Positions 1 through 10,953 of a stretch of DNA of 64,000 bases are shown piece after piece (positions within the stretch are counted from its first letter, which is position 1; every line of letters starts with the position of its first letter). The DNA lies in contig NZ_CP134398.1 of assembly GCF_002968335.2 (NCBI RefSeq), positions 4,278,001 to 4,342,000 on the forward strand. The letters run 5' to 3'. Source of the stretch: Mycobacterium sp. ITM-2016-00316. GTDB taxonomy: Bacteria; Actinomycetota; Actinomycetes; Mycobacteriales; Mycobacteriaceae. The notes beneath the pieces were generated by a model. The model was given only the letters and a program-made list of their open reading frames with translations. It ran no database searches and was not told the origin of the DNA. Both the position numbers and the translations under genes were made by a program.

Positions 1-1001
1 AGTACCTGGTCGAGGTTGTGCGACTTGAAGTTGATGCGGTGGTCGGCGATCCGGTTCTCGGGGTAGTTGTAGGTGCGGATCCGCTCGCTACGGTCGACCG
101 TGCGGATCTGGCTGGCCCGGTCCGCCGACGCGTCCGCCGAGGCCTGCTCCTCGGCGAGTGCCTGTAGCCGGGCAGCGAGCACCACCATGGCGCGCGCCTT
201 GTTCTGCAGCTGGCTGCGCTCGTTCTGGCAGGTGACGACGATGCCGGTGGGCAGGTGGGTGATCCGGACCGCGGAGTCGGTGGTGTTGACCCCCTGGCCG
301 CCCTTGCCCGACGAGCGGTAGACGTCGATGCGCAGATCGGACTCGTCGATCTGGACGGCCTCGACGTCGTCGGGCTCGGGGTAGACGAGCACGCCCGCGG
401 CCGAGGTGTGCACCCGGCCCTGGGATTCGGTGACGGGCACGCGCTGCACGCGGTGCACCCCGCCCTCGAACTTCATCCGCGACCACACGCCGTCGGCGGA
501 ATCGCCCTTGCTCGCGATGGTGATGGTGGCGTCCTTGTAACCGCCCAGGTCCGACCATGTCTCGTCGAGCACGGTAACCGTCCAGCCGTGCCGCTCGGCG
601 TAGCGGATGTACATGCGCGCCAGGTCGGAGGCGAACAATGCCGATTCCTCGCCACCCTCACCGGATTTGACCTCGAGCACGACATCGTCGGCGTCGTGTG
701 GATCGCGTGGGGCGAGCAGATCGGTCAGCCGGTTGTCGAGCTCGGCGACCCGCGCCTCGATCTCGGGCACCTCGGCAGCAAAGGCCTCGTCCTCGGCGGC
801 GAGCTCGCGGGCGGCCTCCAGGTCGCCGCGCGCGGCTTCCAGTTTGCGGTACGTCGAGACGATCGGGGAGACCTGCGCGAACCGCTTCCCGACGCGGCGT
901 GCCGCGCCGGCGTCACCATGCAGGGCGGGATCGGCGAGCTGGGTCTCCAGGTCGGCGCACTCGGCGAGCAACGCCTCGATCGCGGGTGCGGTATCGGTCA
1001 C
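1..1001 (-). CDS. prfA: Peptide chain release factor 1 (RF1), 3' end outside window
   Basis: RF1 recognises UAA/UAG in the ribosomal A site and triggers peptide release. The visible part starts with [15 protein letters not shown] and contains the decoding tripeptide PVT within [10 protein letters not shown] and the catalytic GGQ loop within [14 protein letters not shown] (about nt 260-300), so both functional centres are present. The start is GTG at 1001, with GGAG six bases upstream. The reading frame is open to base 1, so the C-terminus is missing only because the window ends. It lies 83 bp downstream of rpmE on the same strand, as in other mycobacteria. No anomalies seen. Confidence 0.95.
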   Translation of the reverse strand, partial: MTDTAPAIEALLAECADLETQLADPALHGDAGAARRVGKRFAQVSPIVSTYRKLEAARGDLEAARELAAEDEAFAAEVPEIEARVAELDNRLTDLLAPRDPHDADDVVLEVKSGEGGEESALFASDLARMYIRYAERHGWTVTVLDETWSDLGGYKDATITIASKGDSADGVWSRMKFEGGVHRVQRVPVTESQGRVHTSAAGVLVYPEPDDVEAVQIDESDLRIDVYRSSGKGGQGVNTTDSAVRITHLPTGIVVTCQNERSQLQNKARAMVVLAARLQALAEEQASADASADRASQIRTVDRSERIRTYNYPENRIADHRINFKSHNLDQV

Positions 1002-1033
1002 CTGGACTCCTCAAGAACGGCCTGTAGACGCAA

Positions 1034-1077
1034 ATCGGCGCCCGGTCCTGACACAAGTGCCAGGTTCGGGCGCCGAT
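1034..1077. terminator. Stem-loop between rpmE and prfA
   Basis: The arms ATCGGCGCCCG (1034-1044) and CGGGCGCCGAT (1067-1077) are a perfect 11-bp inverted repeat. A smaller CCTG/CAGG pair lies inside the loop. There is no U-run, so it is a terminator of the mycobacterial type, an attenuator or an RNA-processing site. Because rpmE and prfA are co-oriented, it could lower prfA expression relative to rpmE. Confidence 0.55.
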
Positions 1078-1084
1078 AGGTCAG

Positions 1085-1336
1085 CTAGTTGTCTGCAGCA
1101 GCCGTGGCTTCTGGCTTCCCCGCCGCCCCGGCGCGCTTGCCGTAGCGCTTCTCGAAGCGGGCGACGCGGCCGCCGCTGTCGAGGATCTTCTGCTTGCCGG
1201 TGTAGAACGGGTGGCACTGCGAGCAGACCTCGACCACGATGTGGCCGTTGTCCTTGGTGCTGCGGGTGGTGAAGGTGTTACCGCAGCCGCAGACCACATT
1301 GGTCTCGGCGTAGTTGGGGTGAATACCCGATTTCAT
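1085..1336 (-). CDS. rpmE: 50S ribosomal protein L31, zinc-binding type
   Basis: An 83-residue L31 that bridges the large and small subunits. Four cysteines, CGC at 16-18 and CSQC at 38-41, form the zinc ribbon of the C+ form, so this is the zinc-replete paralogue and not the zinc-free L31B. The C-terminal tail ([18 protein letters not shown]) is a typical basic and Ala-rich actinobacterial extension. The start ATG follows an AGAGGAAAAG ribosome site. It sits between rho and prfA in conserved order, with a separate fadD/tetR insertion upstream. Confidence 0.96.
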   Translation of the reverse strand: MKSGIHPNYAETNVVCGCGNTFTTRSTKDNGHIVVEVCSQCHPFYTGKQKILDSGGRVARFEKRYGKRAGAAGKPEATAAADN

Positions 1337-1417
1337 GGCTTTTCCTCTGCAATCGTTGGCCGCCGGGTCGCCCGAGCCCAGACCTGGGAGTCTTCGAGCG
1401 TGAACCGGAACCGAGGG

Positions 1418-1449
1418 TCGACGGTGAATTATGCCAGGTCAACCGTCGA
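1418..1449. promoter_or_regulatory. Inverted repeat around the probable rpmE promoter
   Basis: TCGACGGT (1418-1425) and ACCGTCGA (1442-1449) form a perfect 8-bp dyad with a 16-nt spacer. On the minus strand a CATAAT hexamer lies between the arms and could be a -10 box for rpmE, about 90 nt upstream of its start. A repressor bound here would cover the promoter. The link to rpmE is inferred from position only. Confidence 0.3.
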
Positions 1450-1475
1450 ATGCGAAAACGCCCTACCACCGGCCG

Positions 1476-3053
1476 CTATTCCCGGGTCAGCGGTGTGTAC
1501 GTCTGACCGTCGCGTTTCCAGATGCGCCGTCCCTGCGGTGCGGTCCCGAGGGCGATGAGTTCGCGTTTGAGGATCTTGTTGGTCGCGGTGCTCGGCAGGT
1601 CTTCGGCGATCCAGACATAGCGCGGCCGCGCCTTGGGCGACAGATCGGCCTGCTCGGCGAGGAACTCGGCGAACGCGGCGGGGGTGACTTCGGCGTCATC
1701 CTGCAGCACCACGGCCGCCATCACCTGATCACCGACGTGCTCGTCGGGCACCGGGTAGACCGCGACCCGGTTGATCGCATCCAGTCGCAACAGAATCCGT
1801 TCGATCGGTGCCGTCGTCAGGTTCTCGCCGTCGACACGCATCCAGTCCGCCGTGCGGCCGGCCAGGTAGATCCAGCCGCCGGCGTCGCGATAGGCGAGGT
1901 CACCGGACCAGTAGATACCCCCGCGCAGTCGTTCACCGGTGGCACCGGGGTCGTTGTAGTAGCCGCGAAACAGCCCGCTGCCGGTGGTGTTCACCAACTC
2001 CCCCGTCGCGGCCTCGGCGTTCAGCAGGGCGCCGTGGGCGTCGAAACGGGCGACCTCACATTCCTGGCCGGTCTCCGAGTTGTAGATCGCGACGCCCGGG
2101 AAGCCCTGGCCGATCGAGCCGGCCGGGCAGTTCTCCAGCCGGGTGATGATGACGGCGGTCTCGGTGGACCCGAACCCGTCCCACACCGTGCACCCGAATC
2201 GTCGGCCGAAGGCCTCGATATCGCGGTCGGCGGCCTCGTTGCCGAAGGCGACGCGCAACGGGTTGTCGGCGTCGTCGGGGCCTTCGGCGGTGGCCAGGAT
2301 GTAGGCGAGCGGCTTGCCGACGTAGTTCATGTAGGTGGCGCCGTAGCGCCGGATGTCGGGCAGGAACGACGAGGCGGAGAACGTCGCGGGCGCCATCGCC
2401 GCGCCCGCGCCGAGCGCGACGCTCCATCCGGCGTAGACGGCGTTGGAGTGAAACAGCGGCATGGCCAGGTAGCAGGTGTCCTGATCGCTCAGCTCGTAGC
2501 GCTGCACCAGGGCGCTGCCGGCGAACAGCACCGTCGAATGCGGCACCTCGACGGCCTTGGGCTCGCCGCTGGTGCCCGAGGTGAAGATCATCATGAAGGT
2601 GTCATCCGGCGCGCATTCGCGGTGCGGCGTGAGCTCCGGGGCCTCGGCGAGCAGCTGGGTCCACTGCGCTGCGGAGGTGTCTATCACCGTGACACCGGGC
2701 AGGTCCACCCCGTCGAGCAGGTGACGGTGGTCGGCGTCGGTGAGCAGGATCTGGGTGTCGACCTTGGCGATGTCACGGGCCAGGGCGTCCCCACGGCGGG
2801 TGGTGTTGATACCGCACAGCACGTAACCGCCGAGCCCGGCGGCAGCCAGCGCGGTGAGCATGCGTGGGGAGTTGCCCAGCAGCGTGCCGACATGCAGCGG
2901 GCGCGCGGGGTCGGCGAGCGCGATGAGTGCGGCGGCCTGGCGACCGGCGTCAGCGATGTGTTCGCGCCATGTCCAGATGTCGTCGCCGTACTTGACCGCG
3001 GCCGTGTCGCGTTCTGCTCGGGTACGCAGCAGTTGTTGCAGTGTGTCCGCCAT
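1476..3053 (-). CDS. Acyl-CoA synthetase / fatty-acid-CoA ligase (FadD1-like)
   Basis: A 525-residue member of the ANL adenylating family that activates a carboxylic (probably fatty) acid to acyl-AMP and then acyl-CoA. The P-loop signature MIFTSGTSGEPKAVEV is present in the first third. DGFGSTE (A5 motif), YWSGDLAYRD (A7) and GRTADWMRVDGEN (A8 hinge) follow, and a C-terminal ATNKILKREL supplies the catalytic lysine. The order and spacing are complete for a functional enzyme. From memory it resembles M. tuberculosis FadD1, but the substrate cannot be read from sequence. It is divergent from a TetR gene across a 143-bp gap that holds an operator-like repeat. Confidence 0.85.
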   Translation of the reverse strand: MADTLQQLLRTRAERDTAAVKYGDDIWTWREHIADAGRQAAALIALADPARPLHVGTLLGNSPRMLTALAAAGLGGYVLCGINTTRRGDALARDIAKVDTQILLTDADHRHLLDGVDLPGVTVIDTSAAQWTQLLAEAPELTPHRECAPDDTFMMIFTSGTSGEPKAVEVPHSTVLFAGSALVQRYELSDQDTCYLAMPLFHSNAVYAGWSVALGAGAAMAPATFSASSFLPDIRRYGATYMNYVGKPLAYILATAEGPDDADNPLRVAFGNEAADRDIEAFGRRFGCTVWDGFGSTETAVIITRLENCPAGSIGQGFPGVAIYNSETGQECEVARFDAHGALLNAEAATGELVNTTGSGLFRGYYNDPGATGERLRGGIYWSGDLAYRDAGGWIYLAGRTADWMRVDGENLTTAPIERILLRLDAINRVAVYPVPDEHVGDQVMAAVVLQDDAEVTPAAFAEFLAEQADLSPKARPRYVWIAEDLPSTATNKILKRELIALGTAPQGRRIWKRDGQTYTPLTRE

Positions 3054-3130
3054 GCCCGGGCACCTCCATGTCTGTGAACAGATTCTTGAAGCTGTCTACC
3101 ACTGCTGACCTGCTCCACCGTATCGGTGGG

Positions 3131-3152
3131 GTTGTTGGCAGAATGCAACAAC
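3131..3152. promoter_or_regulatory. Operator-like inverted repeat between fadD-like and tetR genes
   Basis: GTTGTTG (3131-3137) and CAACAAC (3146-3152) are perfect 7-bp arms with an 8-nt spacer, a size typical of TetR operators. They lie in the shared promoter region of the divergent pair. A second weaker dyad, TCTGT-GA-ACAGA, lies nearer the ligase start (about 3073-3084). Binding by the adjacent TetR protein is inferred. Confidence 0.45.
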
Positions 3153-3196
3153 ACGTCTGCTAATCCGCCGAACCCCACCGCCGAGGAGCCCGCAAA

Positions 3197-3796
3197 GTGC
3201 CCACCAGCACGGCCACCGTTCGCGATCGCCTGATCGATGCGGCCGAGGTGTGCCTGCATGCGAAGGGCATCCGGGCCACCACCGTCTCGGAGGTGGCCGA
3301 GACCGCTGGGGTGTCGCGGGGCTGGCTCTACCGGCACTTCCCGGACAAGGTCACCCTGCTCGGCGCCGCGATCGTGCGCCTCAACGAGGTGTACTGGTCA
3401 CAGGCCCACGCCGTCCTGGAAGAGATCCAGGGGCTCGACGAGCAGATCGTCGCGGGGATCCGGCACGGCCGCACCGCCTATGACGATCCGGGCGCCCTGT
3501 TGATGAAGCTCCGCGTCGACGAGCCCGAGGAGTTCGCCGCCTGCGCCGGCGCCGGTGTGCAGGGCCTGGTGCCCGACCTCGCCGGGTTCTGGTCCCGCTA
3601 CCTGATCGCCGCCCGGGACAACGGCGAAATCCATTCTGATGTCGTCATCGATGAGGCCTCGGAATGGGTTGCCCGCATTGTGATTTCGTTGGCGACGGTG
3701 CCGGGCGACACGCTGGACCCGACCGATTCGGCTCAGCTGCTCACCCACGTCCGGCGTTATCTGATCCCGGCGCTGCGCAGCGATCCCACGGCCTAG
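3197..3796 (+). CDS. TetR/AcrR-family transcriptional regulator
   Basis: A 199-residue regulator. The N-terminal helix-turn-helix is clear (AAEVCLHAKGIRATTVSEVA, then AGVSRGWLYRHFPDK, about residues 13-55). The C-terminal ligand domain is divergent, as usual. Start GTG has GAGGAG nearby upstream. It is divergent from the fadD-like ligase, so the simplest reading is a repressor of that gene and itself, released by an acyl-CoA or fatty acid. The ligand is unknown. Confidence 0.85.
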   Translation: MPTSTATVRDRLIDAAEVCLHAKGIRATTVSEVAETAGVSRGWLYRHFPDKVTLLGAAIVRLNEVYWSQAHAVLEEIQGLDEQIVAGIRHGRTAYDDPGALLMKLRVDEPEEFAACAGAGVQGLVPDLAGFWSRYLIAARDNGEIHSDVVIDEASEWVARIVISLATVPGDTLDPTDSAQLLTHVRRYLIPALRSDPTA

Positions 3797-3824
3797 TGAT
3801 CCGGGTCATCGGCGTTCTCTCGAT

Positions 3825-3882
3825 CGAGCAGACGCAAATGGCCCCGTTCCACCAGGGAAACGGGGCCATGTGCGTCTGCTCG
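3825..3882. terminator. Long bidirectional stem-loop after tetR and rho
   Basis: The arms 3825-3848 and 3859-3882 pair over 24 bp with one mismatch, with a 10-nt loop. The repeat lies between the converging ends of the TetR gene and rho, 12 bp from the rho stop. No T-run follows. It is probably a two-way terminator and one of several long stems of this type in the window. Confidence 0.75.
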
Positions 3883-3893
3883 CGCAGCGTGGG

Positions 3894-5894
3894 TCAGTCG
3901 TTGTCGCTGTTTCCACCGGGGGTGTTCTTGGAGACCTGGACCAGGAACTCGTAATTGGTCTTGGTCTTGCGCAGCTGGCTCATCAGCAGGTCGATGGCCT
4001 GATGCGGATCCAGACCCGAGAGCACCCGACGCAGCTTGTGCACGACCGCGAACTCGTCGGCACCCAAGAGCAACTCGTCCTTGCGGGTACCCGACGGGTT
4101 GACGTCGACGGCCGGGAAGACGCGGCGCTCGGCGATCTTTCGGTCCAGCTTGAGCTCGGCGTTACCGGTGCCCTTGAACTCCTCGAAGATCACGGTGTCA
4201 CCGGTGGAGCCGGTCTCGACCATGGCCGTGGCGATGATCGTCAGCGATCCACCGAACTCGATGTTGCGCGCCGCGCCCAGGAAACGCTTGGGCGGATACA
4301 GCGCGGTCGAGTCGACACCACCGGACAGGATGCGTCCCGATGCCGGCGACGCGTTGTTGTACGCGCGGCCCAGGCGGGTGATCGAATCCAGCAGCACCAC
4401 GACGTCCTTGCCCTGCTCGACCAGGCGCTTGGCCCGCTCGATGGCCAGTTCGGCGGCCTGGGTGTGATCTGACGGCGGACGGTCGAACGTCGAGGCGATG
4501 ACCTCGCCGACGACCGAACGCTGCATATCGGTGACCTCTTCCGGGCGCTCATCGACGAGCACGACCATCAGATGGCATTCCGGGTTGTTCTTGGTGATCG
4601 CGTTCGCGATGTCCTGCATGATCGTGGTCTTACCGGCCTTGGGCGGTGACACGATCAGCGCGCGCTGACCCTTACCGATCGGCATGATCAGGTCGATCAC
4701 GCGGGTGGTGAGGCGGTCCGGAGTGGTCTCCAGACGCAGCCGCTGGTTCGGGTACAGCGGGGTCAGCTTCTGGAAGTCGGGCCGGTTCTTGGCGTTCTCG
4801 ACCGGGCCTCCGTTGACGGTGTCCAGGCGGACCAACGGGTTGAACTTCTGGCGCGGGTTGTTGCCGCCGCCAGTGCTCTCACCCTCGCGGGCCACCCGCA
4901 CCGCACCGGTCACCGCGTCACCGCGGCGCAGACCGTTCTTACGCACCATGTTCATCGACACGTAGACGTCGTTGGGGCCCGCCAGGTAGCCGGAGGTGCG
5001 CACGAACGCGTAGTTGTCCAGCACATCCAGAATGCCGGCCACCGGCTGGACGACATCGTCCTCGCGCAGTTCGGTGTCGCGGTCTCCGCGATCGCCGCGG
5101 TCTCCGCGATCGCCGCCATCGCCGCCACGCTCCCCGCGGCGCTTACGGTCACGGAACCGTCGGCCACGACGGCCCTGGCGGTCGTCGCCGTCGTCGTTGT
5201 TGTTGTTGTTCGAGTTGTTGGCGTTGCCGCCACCACTGTTGTTGCCGCCGCCGCTGTTGCGGTTCTGCTGGCCGCCGCCCTGCTGGTCGCCACCCTCTGA
5301 GTTCCTGGGCGGACGGTTCTCGCGCGTTTCCGAGCGGGCTTCCGAGTTGTCGGCACCGCGGTTGTCGGCACCGCGGTTATCCGCATTGCGGTTGCCGGTG
5401 GCATTGTCGGGCTTGTCGGAGCGCGCGGGTTCCTGCGCGCCCTCGTTCTCGGTCTTGGCGCCATTGGCATCCTGCGCCTTCTGGCCTTCGGGCGCACCGG
5501 TCTGGCGCGCGGCGCTGCGGCGCTCACGGCGCTGCGGGTTGCTCTGCTGCGGCGCCGCGCCGGCGTCGGCCTGCGGTGCGGCCGGTGCCGACTCCGCAAC
5601 CGGGGCCGCTTCGGCGGCCTTGGCTACCGGAGCAGCGGCGGGCGCACCGCCGTTGCCCTCACCACGACGTTCCTTGATGGCGGCGATCAGATCGCCCTTA
5701 CGCATGCCCGAGGTGCCTTTGACACCTACTTCACCGGCAAGCGCGCGCAGGTCTGGAAGCAGCATCGACGTCAGCGAGCCGGAACGCCCGCCGCGTGCGC
5801 CTGCGCTCCGCGCGGCCTTGCCTGAGTCCACGGAAGCGGAATCTGCGGCGGCTTCGCCGCTGTCGCTTGCCGTGAAGAGGTCCGTATCAGTCAC
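3894..5894 (-). CDS. rho: Transcription termination factor Rho with long disordered insert
   Basis: A hexameric RNA-dependent helicase that ends transcription at factor-dependent sites. Residues about 40-75 are the Rho N domain (LPDLRALAGEVGVKG, then MRKGDLIAAI). About 200 residues of low-complexity insert follow, rich in Asn, Arg, Gly and Asp, with NADNRGADNRGADN and RGDRGDRGD runs. This insert is characteristic of high-GC actinobacterial Rho and probably binds RNA. The C-terminal half carries the cold-shock RNA-binding domain (VAGILDVLDNYAFVRTSGY), Walker A (PPKAGKT), Walker B (VVVLLDSITRLGRAYN) and the R and Q loops. GTG 5894 is chosen as start because AAGGAA precedes it; an in-frame ATG further upstream has no ribosome site. 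Confidence 0.95.
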   Translation of the reverse strand: MTDTDLFTASDSGEAAADSASVDSGKAARSAGARGGRSGSLTSMLLPDLRALAGEVGVKGTSGMRKGDLIAAIKERRGEGNGGAPAAAPVAKAAEAAPVAESAPAAPQADAGAAPQQSNPQRRERRSAARQTGAPEGQKAQDANGAKTENEGAQEPARSDKPDNATGNRNADNRGADNRGADNSEARSETRENRPPRNSEGGDQQGGGQQNRNSGGGNNSGGGNANNSNNNNNDDGDDRQGRRGRRFRDRKRRGERGGDGGDRGDRGDRGDRDTELREDDVVQPVAGILDVLDNYAFVRTSGYLAGPNDVYVSMNMVRKNGLRRGDAVTGAVRVAREGESTGGGNNPRQKFNPLVRLDTVNGGPVENAKNRPDFQKLTPLYPNQRLRLETTPDRLTTRVIDLIMPIGKGQRALIVSPPKAGKTTIMQDIANAITKNNPECHLMVVLVDERPEEVTDMQRSVVGEVIASTFDRPPSDHTQAAELAIERAKRLVEQGKDVVVLLDSITRLGRAYNNASPASGRILSGGVDSTALYPPKRFLGAARNIEFGGSLTIIATAMVETGSTGDTVIFEEFKGTGNAELKLDRKIAERRVFPAVDVNPSGTRKDELLLGADEFAVVHKLRRVLSGLDPHQAIDLLMSQLRKTKTNYEFLVQVSKNTPGGNSDND

Positions 5895-6161
5895 GGATTT
5901 CCTTTCTTTCCCTCGCATATTGCACATGCGCGAGGGGGTCCCCGAAGGTCATCTGCACCCAGCCGAAGAGCTGAGCGCGCGTTCTTTCGCGGCGCCACCA
6001 TCGCCTGAGCAACAGTGATCGCCAGGGCCCACCGGCGTGCGGCGAACCATCAGTCCACGAGTGAAACGAAAGATTGGGTAGTCGTCCTAGTGTCGGCGCA
6101 GGTAGAGCCGCTGCGATTGCTGGACGAAAGCGAGAATAACCCGCATCAGAGCTGGAAGCAA
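5895..6161 (-). promoter_or_regulatory. rho promoter and ~230-nt leader
   Basis: On the minus strand a TTGCTT -35 (6156-6161), a 17-nt spacer and a TATTCT -10 (6133-6138) make the best sigma-70-type promoter in the window. Transcription would start near 6126 and give a leader of about 230 nt before the GTG of rho. Long untranslated leaders that allow Rho to end its own transcript are known from other bacteria. I see no coding frame here and no obvious riboswitch. Confidence 0.5.
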
Positions 6162-6182
6162 GGAGCGCCACGTATTCGCGTG

Positions 6183-8247
<2,065 letters not shown>

Positions 8248-8251
<4 letters not shown>

Positions 8252-9566
8252 GCTGTGGTTCCTTCCATACGAAGCACGCTGTTGATGTTCTGCACGACGT
8301 CGAGCTCGGCGAGCGCCTCGACGGTCTCCGACAGGGCGGCGTCGGTGGCCTGGTGGGTGACGACGACGATCTGTGCGCCGCACGGCTCACCTTCGTTGTC
8401 GGTCATCCCCTGCTGCCGGACCTCGGCGATGCTGACCTCGTGGCGGCTGAATTCCGCTGCTACGGCGGACAATACGCCGGGCTGATCCTTGACGTTCATG
8501 TTGACGTAGTACCGGGTGGGGATGGCTCCGATGGACGCGATCGGCAGCTTGGCGTACTTGGACTCGCGCGGGCCGCGGCCGCCCTGCACGCGGTTGCGGG
8601 CGGCCATCACCAGATCACCCATCACCGCCGAGGCGGTCGGTGCGCCGCCGGCGCCCTGGCCGTAGAACATCAGCCTGCCGGCCGCTTCGGCCTCCACGAC
8701 CACGGCGTTGAAGGCGCCGTTGACCGATGCCAACGGATGGTCCAGTGGGACCAGCGCCGGGTACACCCGAGCCGAAACCCGTTGCTTGCCTTTACCGCTG
8801 GTGAGCCGCTCACAGATGGCCAGCAGCTTGATGTTGCAGCCGAGCGCCTTGGCCGACTCGAAATCCGCGGCGCTGACCTTGGTGATGCCTTCGCGGTACA
8901 CGTCGTCGGCGGTCACCCGGGTGTGGAAAGCGATGGAGGCCAGGATGGCCGCCTTGGCCGCGGCGTCGTAGCCCTCGACATCGGCGGTCGGGTCGGCCTC
9001 GGCGTAGCCCAGGGCGCTGGCATCGGCCAGGGCGTCCTCGTAGGAGGCCCCGGTGTCGTTCATCGCCGACAGGATGTAGTTGGTGGTGCCGTTGACGATG
9101 CCGGCCACCCGCAGCACCGAGTCCCCGGCCAACGACTGGGTCAGCGGCCGGATCACCGGGATCGCGCCGGCCACGGCCGCCTCGAAATACAGGTCCACGC
9201 ACGCTTTTCAGCGGCCTGGGCAAGCTCACCGGTGGACTGGGCCATCAACGCCTTGTTGGCGGTGACGACCGACTTGCCCTGCTCCAGCGCGGCCATGATG
9301 GCCTTGCGGGCCGGTTCCACCGGTCCCATCAGTTCCACCACGATGTCGACGTCGTCGCGCGAGACCAGTGCGTCGATGTCATCGGTGAGCATGCCGACCG
9401 GGACCCCACGGTCCTTGGCGACCCGGCGCACCCCGACCCCGCGCAGTTCCAGCGGGGCACCGATGCGCGCCTCCAGATCCGTGGCGCTCTCCTCGATGAT
9501 GCGCACCACCTCGGTGCCCACGTTGCCGAGTCCGAGAACCGCTACGCCGATCGCCTTTTCACTCAT
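8248..9566 (-). pseudogene. hom: Homoserine dehydrogenase, apparent single-base frameshift
   Basis: Reduces aspartate semialdehyde to homoserine, the branch point to threonine and methionine. The N-terminal part (NAD(P) fold, GVAVLGLGNVGTEVV) starts at ATG 9566 after a good GGAGG and is in frame to about 9205. The remainder (VDLYFEAAVAGAIPVI, the NGTTNYIL catalytic region and a C-terminal ACT domain) continues in another frame to the stop at 8248. Adding one base near 9203-9211 (gene strand GAAAAG-CGTGCG) restores about 439 residues, close to the 441 I recall for M. tuberculosis. Everything outside this point looks intact, so a sequencing deletion is more likely than loss of an essential step. 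Confidence 0.9.
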
Positions 9567-10953
9567 TGCCAACCTCCAAGCTCAGAAGATCCTCGACGGT
9601 TTCCCGGCGCAGGATCAGCCGCGCACTACCGTCCTTCACCGCGACCACGGCCGGGCGCCGCAACAGGTTGTACCGGCTCGACATCGAATAGCAGTACGCG
9701 CCGGTGGCGGCGACGGCCAGCAGATCCCCCGGGACCAGATCCTCGGACACCCAGGTGTCGCGGACGATGATGTCACCGCTCTCGCAGTGCTTTCCGACGA
9801 TACGGGCGAGCACCGCGGACGCGTCGCTGACCCGGGAGACCAACCGCGCGTCGTATTCCGCGTGGTACAGGGCGGGCCGGATGTTGTCGCTCATGCCGCC
9901 GTCCACACTGACGTAACGCCGGTGCTTGTCCGCCGAGATGGCCACATCCTTGACGGTGCCGACTTCGTAGAGGGTGATGGTGCCGGGACCGGCGATGGCG
10001 CGGCCGGGTTCGACCACCAACGTCGGGGTGGGCAGTCCGACCGCGGCCGATTCGTTCTTCACGATGGCCTTGAGCTTGTCGGCCAGTTCCTGCATGGGCG
10101 GCGGATTGTCATGCGGCAGGTACGAGATACCCAGGCCGCCACCGAGATCGAGGATGTCCATCTGTGCGGTCTTGTCGACGCCGAACTCGGCGACCACATC
10201 GCGCAGCAGACCCAGCAGGCGGCGCGCGGCGATCTCGAAGCCGGACACGTCGAAGATCTGCGAGCCGACGTGGCAGTGCAGGCCGACCAGGCGCAGATTG
10301 TCGGTGGCGAACACCCTGCGGACCGCCTCCAGTGCGGCACCGCTGGCCAGCGACAGCCCGAACTTCTGGTCCTCGTGTGCGGTGGAGATGAACTCGTGGG
10401 TGTGCGCCTCTACCCCGGGGGTGACCCGCACCAGCACGTCCTGCACGATGCCGGCCGCACCGGCCACTGCCTCCAGGCGTTCGATCTCGATCTCGGAGTC
10501 GACCACGATGTGCCCGACGCCGGCGTTCACCGCGGTGCGCAGTTCCTCGACGGATTTGTTGTTGCCGTGCACGGTGATTCGCTCCGCAGGGAAGTCGGCG
10601 TGCAACGCGACGGCGAGTTCGCCGCCGGTCGCCACGTCCAGCGACAGACCCTCCTGATGCACCCAGCGGGCAACCTCGCTGCACAGGAACGCCTTGGAGG
10701 CGTAGTGCACGTGTTCCCCACCGCCGAAAGCCGAGGCGATCTCACGGCAGCGTCCCCGGAAGTCGTCCTCGTCGATGACGAACAGTGGGGTGCCGAACTC
10801 TGCGGCCAGCTCGGCCACCGAGACCCCGGCCACCGACACGACGCCATTGGATCCGCGAACGAGGTTCTGCGGCCACACATTCGGGGCCAGCAGCATGATC
10901 TCGTCGGCGGTCTGGGGCTTGGGCGGCACGCCGGTGCCGGGCTGTGCGCTCAC
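9559..10953 (-). CDS. lysA: Diaminopimelate decarboxylase
   Basis: The last step of lysine synthesis: PLP-dependent decarboxylation of meso-DAP. It is an alanine-racemase-fold enzyme. The PLP lysine is in VHYASKAFL, a glycine-rich phosphate site in [12 protein letters not shown], and [18 protein letters not shown], with the catalytic Cys replaced or shifted as in some actinobacterial forms, precedes [12 protein letters not shown] near the C-terminus. GTG 10953 overlaps the argS stop (GTGA) and gives 464 residues. The 3' end overlaps the hom start by 8 nt, so the whole run is probably cotranslated. Confidence 0.94.
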   Translation of the reverse strand: MSAQPGTGVPPKPQTADEIMLLAPNVWPQNLVRGSNGVVSVAGVSVAELAAEFGTPLFVIDEDDFRGRCREIASAFGGGEHVHYASKAFLCSEVARWVHQEGLSLDVATGGELAVALHADFPAERITVHGNNKSVEELRTAVNAGVGHIVVDSEIEIERLEAVAGAAGIVQDVLVRVTPGVEAHTHEFISTAHEDQKFGLSLASGAALEAVRRVFATDNLRLVGLHCHVGSQIFDVSGFEIAARRLLGLLRDVVAEFGVDKTAQMDILDLGGGLGISYLPHDNPPPMQELADKLKAIVKNESAAVGLPTPTLVVEPGRAIAGPGTITLYEVGTVKDVAISADKHRRYVSVDGGMSDNIRPALYHAEYDARLVSRVSDASAVLARIVGKHCESGDIIVRDTWVSEDLVPGDLLAVAATGAYCYSMSSRYNLLRRPAVVAVKDGSARLILRRETVEDLLSLEVGNE

